DNA from: Gnetum montanum
Taxonomy: Eukaryota > Streptophyta > Gnetopsida > Gnetales > Gnetaceae
DNA: 64,000 bases
Reading direction: 5' to 3'
Assembly: GCA_015680685.1 (NCBI GenBank)
Contig: MNCI01018178.1
Coordinates: 148,926-212,925, forward strand
The position numbers were made by a program, and so were the translations under genes. The notes under the pieces were generated by a model that made no database searches, was not told the DNA's origin, and saw nothing but the letters and a program-made list of their open reading frames with translations. Positions within the stretch are counted from its first letter, which is position 1. Every line of letters begins with the position of its first letter. Shown one piece after another: positions 46,126-56,619 of this stretch.

Positions 46126-46859
46126 AATCAAAACTCGTACTCAAGTCAAACAAAATGAGGAACAATTTCATTCAATTACAAATAGTGGATAGGTATGGGA
46201 TTATTAAATGACCATGGAATATTTCATGCCATAGTGTGGAACTGGACAAAACAAAATATGGACACCAGCACAATAATACAAAACTTGCAAAACTCATGTT
46301 GTTCCTCCATGTGTGCCTTTCCTTTGTCCTATGCTCTAGGTTTCCGAAATGGAGACCTTTGAAGAGGCACCTGAAGTTTTTCCTCTTCTATCTAAGGATC
46401 ATGAGCCATCCATGCTGATGTTCTAATGTTTGATGGAGCTCACACTTCCCACAAACACTGTAGTTGCAGGAACATTTCATTGGCCTTGACATACCATGCC
46501 GCAAACAACTGTCGTTCCTCCTCATAGGATTTGGCTTTGTCTTTGAGTTCCTGGTAATATGTAAGCCATCAAGCCAAATCTACTACTACATATTTTTGGT
46601 AGCTAGCCTTTACCACCTCTAATTTAGAGTTTTCTACTTCTAATTTTTGTAATGTCTTCTTATGTTCCACAAACTTTGTCTCATATTTAGCATAGGTGGT
46701 AGTTACCTACCTCTCGAGCTCAATTCTTGGGTGCCATGTTGTTAACATGGCTATGTTGGCATACTACAGATTTGCCTAATCCATGTACTTTATTAAGTCC
46801 TGAATTTGTAGGTCCTGAATTTTCAATTCTGCAAGGTGGCTGAAGGCATAAGTATCCAG
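46126..46859 (-). other. 3' untranslated part of element B, including decayed ORF2 end
   Basis: No clear continuation of the coiled-coil reading below about 46860. Contains the family's 3' internal segment ending AATAATCCCATACC (complement near 46195), also seen beside LTR D and at 63980-64000. Confidence 0.45.
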
Positions 46860-49052
46860 TATGGCTCACCAGTTAGTGTGTTGAGCACTGAAAGAATTAA
46901 TGTGGGCCTTAGCCATATGGATCTCCTTTTTGATGATTTCCTTGTACATTCCCACCTAGTCACAGAAGTGTTTTTTTAACCTCTTGTGCTTTTTGGTCCC
47001 ATTTTGCCATGCACTTATTTCTATGGCCATCTTTTGTCAAATGGCATGGACCTCCTCCATGGAGAGGGTTCTATTCTCCTTGGCCAAGTGATTCATGTCT
47101 TGGTTGACTTGAACTAGTTGTTCTCACATTTGTTAGAAACTTTCTTTGAGAACGTTCTTCTATTTCTCAACTATTATCAACCGAAGATTTTTTGCAGCAA
47201 GTAATTTATTTTCTTGTTGTAAGGCCTTGAGAACTTTAGCATGTGCATATGTTTGACCTTGTGCCTTTAAAGCATTCTAATCAGCCTATTCCTTTTCCCT
47301 TACCACCTTTTTATTTTCTTCCAATAATTTATTCAATTGCTTGGTTTTGAAAATTTTTAATTTGTTAGCTATGATAAATTGGAAAGGATTCTGTCATTCA
47401 GATTGTAGGGTGACAAGCTTTTCTTGCAATCTTTGCAACTCTCCTTCTACATGCTCAACCCTAACTTTATCCATGACCAATTTTCCTTTGGTGGAAATGA
47501 GATTTGATTGTGTTGTAGTGGCATATTAGGGAATGCCAAACAAGGATGTCATAACTTGTTCTATTTGCAGTATGATATCCAAAGCATCCTCATATTCTAC
47601 AGGAGTCATTGAGGAACTGGCCAAAGCTTGAGCATCACATGCTCCTTTGAAATCTACTGGTGGTACAATAGGAATGTCAAATGATTCTGTGATGTGATAT
47701 GTGACCACCTCTAGTATGCCTACCACATCCTGGTGCTGCATGACCATCACTGTGGCTCCTTCTCCAGTTTCCAACTTGACCTGGAAAGATGTGGCATTCT
47801 TAGAGATCTACTGAGACCACTGGGACTCTCCTCCTGAAATCAATGAAATATGTTCACTTGTAGGATCAGCCAAAATAGTGGGCTGTACGACCTCATCAAT
47901 GACTCTAAACAATTTTTCAGCATCACAGCTTCCCCAGCTGACCATCTTGGCGATTATTTGGAGATGACTAATAGACGATAGATAGTCTTGTTGTAGTGGT
48001 GGTGATTTTTGGACTTGCTGGCTTATGGATTGTGTGCTAGGCCCCACTTCTTGTTGTTGGCTGGGTCCTACCATTTGAGGTGTAGTGGTTCCAATTGTTT
48101 GCTCTTCTTCTTGTTCTAATTACTCACCAGTGTCTTTCCTAAGTGCTAGTGGTTTAAGCAGTTCAACATATGAAGCATTTTGGGATTTTCTAGGAACATC
48201 ATTTGTGTAGCCCAAGATGCCAACACATCTGCATAGCTTCCTAATAAGATAAGGAAAAGGCAAAGCAAGCTTCCGTGTCTTCCTTTCTTCAAATTTCCTT
48301 AATATCTCTGTCAAATATAAATGGGGTAGATTCACATTAAATTTTTCCATTAAAATTGCACTACCTCGTGCTGCATATGTAGATAATCTATTTAAATCTT
48401 TGGTGGGAAAAAGGTGATAAGTGCCAATCTTAAAGTAGATTCTCTCTTCCATGGTCAATTCTTCATAAACTTTATTCTTCTTTTCATAGGTCTATTTCAA
48501 CCATAATTTCCTTACATTTTCATCTAAGTGAGTGGACAAATGAGCAACTTTTGATCCCTTGTTTGGAAGATATAGGACCTCTACAATAGCCATTGCAAAA
48601 AAATCAATGGAGACACCACCTACATGAGCAATGGTGCCTTTCTCCTTATCATGCCAGAATTGATATGTTTCATCCAAATACCAATCACTACTCTATGAGA
48701 GGATGGTACATAGTGGAGACACCTTCAATTGAGTCTTCACTAGTTTAGGGGCGAACTCAGTGAAAGGCCCAAACTTAAGCTCCACTATCATAGTTGCAAG
48801 GGTGGGCTTCTCCCGAATGGCTTGGAGACATTCAGGGGATAGCATAAGATGTTGGCCTGGTTCTAGGGCTCTAACTTTGCCACCTTTTTCATGGCTATAT
48901 TGCACTATCGTAGGGGTTTCTTGATGAATGTTGAATGAGTGGAGCTCTTACTTTACATGTTCTACTCAAGGTTCTTGGCCTCTAGCTCCTCTCAGGCGTT
49001 TGGTTGCACTTTGAGAAGGTCCTTCTTACTATCCTCTTTTAGGGATCATTTG
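46860..49052 (-). pseudogene. Element B ORF2: large accessory protein with coiled-coil C-terminus
   Basis: The start MIPKRG at 49052 matches element A (472). The frame continues with GQHLMLSPECLQAIREKPTL (48840 on), QFWHDKEKGT (48665), EERIYFKIGTYHLFPTKDLN (48450) and LPFPYLIRKLCRCVGIL (48250). A Gln/Pro/Ser linker (48075-47990) and acidic/hydrophobic segments to 47526 follow. The C-terminal part (47520-46860) is rich in heptad-like Leu/Lys/Glu/Gln (for example EGELQRLQEKLVTLQSE). About 730 codons in one frame with about fifteen single stops, mostly TAG/TGA reachable by C-to-T. No known domain; not RT, protease, envelope-like or transposase by motif. Confidence 0.65.
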
Positions 49053-51089
49053 TAATGACACAAAGATTGATTGTTAGTAAGGTTATGTAAAGAAATTTAG
49101 TTATCTCGTACCTTACGCATTTCCTTGAATAAATGTTTAATTCTTTGCTTAGTGTGATTCTAAGGTTAGAAATTTTTTAAGGAAGTTGCCCTAAAATTTT
49201 AATGTTGGTCCTAATCTATTTAGGTGTCTCATATAATAATTTAGATGACTTGGGTGAAGGAATAAAATTAGTCTGGCATGAATTTTAAATGGTACATGCC
49301 CCTTTGGTATACTTTAGGTGATAGAAAATTTCAAAATAATTATGCGCAAGTTGAATAGTACCCCTCCCCCATGACTAAGTTAAATACTTTGGGTTTAATT
49401 TGGTTCAATCAGAAAAGAAATCGGAGTGTCAAAGTGTGAAATATTGAAAGTTGAATTTAGACTTGCAAATTTCTGAAAATTGTGAAAGAAAATTTGAACA
49501 ACTTCCCCTACATCAACTAATGAAAATGACATGTGTAGTGCATGGGGGTTCCATATAGATATTTTTTATAGATGTGATATCACGTATGTGAAGCGCATAC
49601 ATGATATCACGTCAGACCTGATACCAAGTACCTGATATCACGTTGAACCCCAATATCACGTCCCCAAGTATAGGGTGCATAGTAGAATTGATGATTTTTC
49701 AAGTTTTAGGATAAAAATTGAAGGATTTGAGGTAGATTCAAAAGGTCTATGGTAATGGCAAGTGGAAATTGAGGCACTGAAAGTGTAATGAAGTGGAATC
49801 ATATAATAAAGTTCTTTGAAAAGGATAAGGAAAATGGACATGTAATGGTTCTAAGGAATGTTTGACTAACATGATGATAAAGGAAAAAATATATTTGACA
49901 ATGGAATACTCAGAGGGTATAAAATGATGTGGTGGTGTGCAACAAGTACAAATACAAAAGTCACACAAGTGGGTCCTTTTCAAAATAGGTTCCAACCTAT
50001 AATGCCCTTGTGTAACCACACCTTAAAATGTTCATAGGCACTAGAAGGGCTAAATGCAACCCACACCTATGTAACAAAATAGATATATGTTAAGTACCGC
50101 CACTATGAGGTATGAATTCTATGCCACACAAGACACAAGTTAAAAGTATCTGGATTGTGAGATGAGATGAATTGTAGAGATCGAGACATGAGGTAACTTA
50201 CCATGGGAACAATGAATCCTAAGTGTTGTGTATGATTAAAGTACCATTGACCTTTCACTCCAAGATCAAAACCAAGTCCATACCTCTGATCAGTGACATC
50301 ACATTGTTTCATCTCAATGATAGACAACCATAAGAGTATCATGACAACAAAGTGTACGATCACTTTTGTACAAGGGGGGAGTGATTTGAATTTTTTTGCG
50401 GCACATTTTTCTTATGCTTTTCTTTTTTTCTTCATTTCTGTATTTTCTTCTTGCTTTCATTTACTCTCTTTTTTTTTTCTTGTCTTTTTTTTCCTTTTGG
50501 CCACTTTTGCACTTAGTTTTTCCCAAAGGTGATCTAGAGAAGAAACAAACTTTTAGGCATAGGTGTATGTCTTTCTAGTGGGCCCTGCCAGAATAGCATT
50601 GGGTTCCTTTCTTGAGTGCCTTTATTACCACTCTTACTCCCATTGTTTGTTAGATCTACACAGATCTTAGTATAACCAAGCTACATGATAGCACATACAG
50701 ATGTCACCAAAGAGAATCCACAAGTCCCCTTGATGTCACACCCTTGTCATTCCCTCTTAGTTTGTCACTCTTTGCTTTGGGCATAATGATCACAATGTTG
50801 CTTTACGTTTTGATGATAATCAAGAATATCATCATACCCAATGCAAGAAACTCTTATTAATAGAATGGGTGGGTGGATGTTGTGGGCTCACTATCCAAAT
50901 AATTAGTTACTTGTAACTTGATAACATAGAACAACGCCTCAACCAACTAGTTACATGAGTATTTTATTCATAGATGAGATTACGCATAAAAGATAAAATG
51001 ACAAATTGGAAAATGAGAAATTAGAAAATGAAAAATATTAAAAAAAAATTGTAAAATCAAAGAAAAGGAAAAACATTTACTAATTTTTC
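49053..51089. other. Spacer of element B between Gag and ORF2
   Basis: No protein-like frame. Contains a minus-strand TATA-like AT stretch (49560-49570), a GATATC motif cluster (49576-49657) and a T-rich block at 50400-50500. Aligns with 473-2300 of element A. Confidence 0.6.
49560..49660 (-). promoter_or_regulatory. Internal promoter-like block of element B upstream of ORF2
   Basis: Minus-strand TATAAAAAATA (49570-49560) is preceded by GATATC at 49576, 49603 and 49634 and by one-base variants GATACC at 49620 and AATATC at 49652. It lies about 510 bp upstream of the ORF2 ATG. The arrangement copies that of the family's LTR U3. Confidence 0.55.
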
Positions 51090-53468
51090 TTGTTAGAATG
51101 GGGGGTATCCCCCATGACTAAACCTTTGATCATTGCAAAAATTAATAAATGGAAAGTTAGGATCCATGCATGTTGGAAATATTGGGATTTGGTCTTATCT
51201 AAACCACTAGGTGTCTTTTGGTGTAGTGGTAGGGACGTACCCAAATTGGGGTTCACACACTTGATTAAAGTAGACATAGTAGGGTAGATTATAGGATGTG
51301 ATCATGTGATAAGAAGTTGACCCACTATGGCACCTATGACCATAAGACGGTATGCAAGGATTGATATGTTTCCTCACATTGTTATATTCATTGGGCTACA
51401 TGGTTGTTGGAGTATTAATTGATGGCCGAGATAAGGTAACAGGAGGTGTTAAGTTTGAAGAGGAAGGTGCATCATGGTGTTGGACTTATGCTGATTTGGA
51501 GGATGCGATGGTTTTAGAATCATGTTGTCTCTTTCTATAGCCATACCTAAAGAAGGGATGCTTTTAACATTGTGGAGAACTCCCACTACTATTGACAGTA
51601 GTAGTATAAGTAATGTTTGGTGGTTGGTGCTGTGGTGCAAAAGATTTTGGTACAATTTTTGACAATGTAGAAGGAGGTGAAGGGTGAGAATATTGAGAGT
51701 AAGGAGGAGTGTAAGAAACATGAGGTGGTGATCTCGCAGGAGAGGACATGGGTTGATTATACTTGGGAGAGTGATAACAATGAGGTGAAGTAGAGGATGT
51801 TGATCTAGTTGGAGAAATAGGGTGTTGAACATAATAAGCACTTGGTTTCAGGTGATATGAAGGGTGTGGCTAGTTTGGTGATGGCCTCCCCCATGATGGG
51901 GGGTTTTGCCACTATGGTTGAGTATAGTACTTCTGTATGAAATTTGGATGTAACATTCTTCCCCAATGCTCATCTAGATGTGATAAGATTGGGCATTGGT
52001 CATTTGGATGATCATATAGACAAACATTGCATTGATGCTTATGATTTATAGTTGAGCCCCTATCCTCATTTTCTTTAGCCCTTCTTTTCAATTGTCAAAT
52101 GGTGTTTTGTCCTACTTCTAGGTTTGGTATCATCTATTTGTGTTAGTTGTCAAAGTTATCTTATGTGGGGCTCCCTCTAATAATGTATGCATATTCTCCA
52201 CTTTTTTCATGTACCCACTCTATCATCTTGTTGATCTTTGCCTCGATTTCATTTAGTGATTTTAGTATTGGCTAAGGTGGGGACAATTTTACCCCCTCAA
52301 GGTGAGCTGATTTCTCCTCTTCATAATTATAGAACTTTGTTATTTCAAGAGTTTGGTCCTATTGAGATTTTTTAACATTCTCTCATTTGGATATTTCTCC
52401 TTCTTCTTTTTTTACCTACTTAATAAGCTCTTGGAATTGATGGATTTTTAGTTCATATAGTTGACCTAGGGCATACATCCCTAGGGTTTCCCTTGTTTCA
52501 TTACGGAGCCCATCCATGATGTGATACATTAGCCTTTCCTCGAAGAACCCATGGCCTGGGCATTTTTTTAACAAAGATTAATATCTTTCTAAGGCCATGT
52601 CCAAGAGTTCATGTTATCCTTGTTTTCACTCTTGGATTTGTCTCCTCAAGGCCGATACTCTTGCATAGGTTTGATATCTCTTGTTGAGGAGGCTTACCAT
52701 TGTCAGCCAATGGTGAATTGAATTTGGCTTTAAAGACCTGTACCACACTTTTGCTTGGCCAACAAGTGTCATAAGGAAGAGCTTAAGCCTTTGCCACCAA
52801 TTCTCAATGTTGTTCCATACATAGACATCATAGAAGGCTTGTAAATGATGTTGCTAATCTAAATCATAGCCTCTTGAGAACTTAGGAAAGTTCTTTAAAT
52901 AAAGCCTAGGTAGACAACTTTTCTTGTGATGGCTGTGGGATATCTGAATGGCCTTTGTTATATGCATTAGGCTCTTATTGGCTAGCAGGGGTTCATTGTT
53001 ATTAAATAGGTTTTGAATTCGTGATTTGGGACAATGTTGCCTATGTTCGTATTAGTGTTCTTGATTTTGCCCCTAGGTTCAATTTTTATTTCTACACCAA
53101 CCCCTTAAGGAATATTCATGCATGTCACAACCCAACGTTGAAAGAGCAAAGGAAGAGAGAGAATTGGAAGAATCAGCATGATTTTTATAAGTCTCCCAAT
53201 CATCCCTTGATGTACTCTTGTTACCCATTGAGAAGGTCCAAGGCCTTATGAACTCCCTCATTCTAGAGGATGTCCCATCTTCATTATAGGTGTCTAAGTT
53301 GGATGACAAAAGTCCTTGAGTATCATTGGGGTATCTATGAACATCTGAAACTCTTGCATAAGATTGAGTACGCCAAACTTCTTCTTCATCATAAATTTTG
53401 TTGGTTCTCCAATGAATTTCCTTGCTAGATGTTTCATTATCACTGTATTGTGAAAGAGACATTTTCAT
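51090..53468 (-). pseudogene. Element B Gag
   Basis: Start MKMSLSQYSDN at 53468, with an acidic and Ser-rich N-terminus (to 53079). The capsid-like region is frameshifted at 52900-52600. The tail MSSPARSPPHVSYTPPYSQY (51749 on) is Pro/Ser/Tyr-rich, and the last segment NLGTSLPLHQK lies near 51240. All parts align with element A. No zinc knuckle seen. Frames are broken repeatedly. Confidence 0.7.
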
Positions 53469-53574
53469 GGATTCTGTGTGACTTAATTGAACTTAATTTC
53501 TTTGTTTGAAAGATATATTGTTAATACCTTGTTACAAAAATATTGTATGATATAACTAATCTAGCTAACTGGCA

Positions 53575-53596
53575 CCATCCTTGGCAATGGCACCAA
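53575..53596 (-). promoter_or_regulatory. PBS of element B (tRNA-Asp type, decayed)
   Basis: Minus-strand TTGGTGCCATTGCCAAGGA next to the LTR end. It corresponds to the A PBS with transitions at four positions. Confidence 0.8.
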
Positions 53597-54463
53597 TGAT
53601 GAGCAGCGAGGTACCCCTACACTCAATCATATGAATATGAACATGTACACGCGATCTAGTTGAACTCCGCAAATGGACTAGTTATGGTATCTAGATAGTT
53701 ATACATTGATCACAATTCATTGTCTTCCCACTTAAACTAATATTTTCTTTGTCACATATGGTTTAGTCCAGAGTGAGGTGTATGATGTGATCCCTAATAC
53801 TATGCTACTCCTAAGAATAATAGGAGATAACTTAATTAAGCTAATGGGCAATAGGAAATAAGATCTAAGCTAGCCCAAGTGTAATGTGCATCCTTCCCTA
53901 ATCATCCATATGCATCTTGGAATTCATGTACTACTTTTGGGATTACCAAGCACACATCACTCGAAGCACTACTTAGTACACTACTGGGTCACCTTGTAGT
54001 TACACTTACATGTTTGTGATTAAGGCGTATCCATTCCACATTAACAACAGGAATAGTAAATGATGATAAAAGAAATATTAACTAAGAAAATAGCAATAAA
54101 TAATCAATAATTAAAATAATTAAAAGTTAAGTGAATGCTGCAATGATGAAGTAATCTCAATCTGTATTGCCGATCATGTGCATGTCCAAGTATGTCACAC
54201 TTGAAAAAAGGTTTCATACAATTACAAGCATCATACCACATGCATGCACTTGGAAAGAACACTAAAACTAACTATAAGAACTAAAGACTAAAAACTGACT
54301 AAAAATACTAACTAAAGACTCCCTTTCCATGTGCCTGAGTGCTATATTTATAGGCTAACATGAGAATCACAATATCATGTATACAATATTGTATCTAGGC
54401 TACGATATTGTGTACCCAATATCGCATACCTGATATCAGGACCTGACAAATCACGATTCATCA
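53597..54463 (-). repeat. 5' LTR of element B
   Basis: TGATGAGCAGCGAGG...CACGATTCATCA. TATA at about 54344-54352. RATATY motifs at 54371, 54385, 54404, 54418 and 54432, mostly 14 bp apart. Confidence 0.9.
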
Positions 54464-54520
54464 CTATCTCAATCATCATCTTGAAAGACTGCTTCATCAA
54501 ATGACATATATGTAACAACA
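54464..54520. repeat. Repeat H, copy 1 (right remnant), beginning with the CTATC duplication
   Basis: CTATCTCAATCATCATCTTG matches 60368 onward; similarity fades near ATATGTAACAAC. Confidence 0.85.
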
Positions 54521-54698
54521 TTTCTTACATCCCTCTTTTTTTTTGCACCTTAGTTGAGAAACATAGATTTTATTAGAAATATTTTCTTTTTACATAGAAA
54601 ATAGAAATTGTTTTGAGGGAAACTTCTATCAAACTTAAGATTTAATGGAATAAAAACCCCACTTCTAATAAAACTTATGAAATTGTACAAACAAATAT

Positions 54699-55109
54699 TT
54701 ACACAAACTTTTCAATGGGTGGGAAGAGAATAGTTAAAGTAATTCTTTTAGGGATTCTCATATTGTGAGTCCTTTCATATGTAACTTTAGTAGTAATGAA
54801 TGCTTTTCTTTTCTCTTCTTGCCTAGTTAAAGCCTCAACTTGGTCTTCATCCTTGTCTTTAACAACTATCTTTGTCTTGTTTTGATCCAATTCTTTGGTT
54901 GCTAATTTTTAAGGTTCTTCCCAATTAGTTGCTTCAATGTCTTGAGACATGAAAGCCTCTTCCCAAGAATCATCTTTATTGGTATTCAACTTTGGTTGTG
55001 CATTCTTGGAAGCTTTCCCAAACATTGGAATGGTTAGAGAGTTTAGTAGTGAGGAATCTAAACTCATTTGAAAGCCAAAATAAGAAAGGGCTTTCACTAG
55101 ATGCTCCAT
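54699..55109 (-). pseudogene. Unidentified reading with one internal stop
   Basis: MEHLVKALSYFGFQMSLDSS starts at 55109 and runs to WEEP-stop (54909). The same frame continues with a Lys/Glu-rich part (VVKDKDEDQVEALTRQEEKR) to 54699. The single TAA could be a former CAA. About 135 codons in all. It lies between the repeat H remnant and a solo LTR, in no recognised element. It could be a fragment of a host gene or an unknown element protein. Confidence 0.3.
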
Positions 55110-55463
55110 GGGAAATTGCCTTACAATAGGCTCTCAAGACATACTCTAGGCAACATCTCATAACATATGGGATGAAAGGCCTTCTTATTGCCATCTCTTC
55201 AAGAACCATCTTTCTACCTCACAATTAAACACTTCACTAGCTTTTCTCACTCATGTGTTGAATTGAGAAATGATGTATTTCCAAGCAATTCACATCTCCT
55301 TATATAGTATAAAGTAGATTTGAAATTCCCACCAATTCCACTACCCAACTTTTCCATTTAGTCAAAAATTATTCAATTTCCATCATTCATACGATTAGAT
55401 AATTTAAATTCCACTATTTAGTTATTGAAATTAATTCATTACTATGTAGTTATCTAAACCATC

Positions 55464-56065
55464 TATCACATCCCCATTCCCAAATGAGACTGCTGACTAA
55501 TGAAGATGGTGTCTCTTAATAACAAGTGTTATTGTTATCTTAATAAGACCCAAAGGGTAGTTGTGATTAAGACCCAAAAGGGTGCATTGTAATAATGGAT
55601 GTGTCTCTTAAGGTAACCTTTGGGGGTTTGGCCTAAGGCATTTATACCTAGGGTTAGAGGTCGTACCAGCATGGAATGACGAAGCTGATATAGGCAAGTC
55701 ATGGGGTGGCGAAGTTGGTATAGGCAAGTCATCAAAAGCTGGGTGAAGTGGGACAGGAAGTGGATTGGCCATCCCTTCTGGCCAGGTTATAGGCCTAATT
55801 GTGGTGGTAGTGTTGGATTGCCTCTAAGGGATAGATGCCATAGGAAGAAAGCCCAAGGAACACTCTTAGAGCATGATCTGAATATGCTATTCTATGTCAA
55901 CAAAGCATTTTTTCTTTCTCTCTCTTCATTTTTCCTATTATTTCGTTTATACATAATGTCGAATATCACTTATATTTTGCATTTGGTATGTTTTCTTTAT
56001 ACACATAATGTCTAATATATCATATATTTGATGTTTGCCATGACATCTAGGGATGTGATGTCACA
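55464..56065 (+). repeat. Solo LTR of the element F family
   Basis: TATCACATCCCC...GGGATGTGATGTCACA, flanked by CCATC on both sides (55459-55463 and 56066-56070). Body segments GAGGTCGTACCAGCATGGA and GTTGGATTGCCTC match 41045-41544. No PBS or polypurine tract adjoins, as expected after LTR-LTR recombination. Confidence 0.85.
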
Positions 56066-56070
56066 CCATC

Positions 56071-56619
56071 ACTCCCACTTACACACATCACAAGTAGTGA
56101 TTATTTTAGATAATATAAATTTAATATTTAAACTAACGCTTTGAATTAAATATTTTTAAACTAATACTATAATGTATACATATTTTATAATGTTATATAT
56201 ACTTGCCTAAACATATGTATAAGATATACATAGATATATTATGAGTAGAGATTACAGAAATATGCATATATATTATTTATTACATATCTCATAACTAAGT
56301 ATATATACAATAAATCTTATATGTAAAAGTTTATTACTTACTATTATGTAAACTTAATATTATATATCTATATATATATTATGTAAATGTATTACTTTAT
56401 TTATATAGATTTAAGGTATGGGCATTTGCCCAAAATAATGTGATATATGTAAAACATTATACAGAAGCTGTAACTCTATCCCACTTAATGTTGATAACTT
56501 GTAAGTATCCTCTAATAATTGTTTCTTGATCTGAAATGGACTAGTCCATATTGTTGAAAACTTATTTGACTTCTTCATATTCTATAATAATACAAGATCA
56601 TATACTTTAAAAGTTCTTT
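56071..56619. other. AT-rich stretch, no gene
   Basis: TATATA-rich low-complexity DNA, particularly 56150-56400. No features. Confidence 0.55.

Larger units (their letters stand above)
45237..54463 (-). mobile_element. Element B: complete non-autonomous LTR retrotransposon (Gag plus ORF2, no pol)
   Basis: LTRs are 45237-46111 and 53597-54463, and the target duplication is CTATC. Minus-strand order: PBS (53596-53575), Gag (53468 to about 51090), spacer with internal promoter-like block (51090-49053), ORF2 (49052 to about 46860), polypurine tract and 3' LTR. Over 9.2 kb I find no protease, RT, RNase H or integrase motif in any frame. LTRs differ by about 12% by eye, so the insertion is old. 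Confidence 0.9.

Noticed and set aside
51449-51841. 130-codon Leu-rich minus-strand reading in element B
   Set aside because: It is in a different frame from the Gag tail conserved with element A; the Pro/Ser/His-rich frame is the real one.
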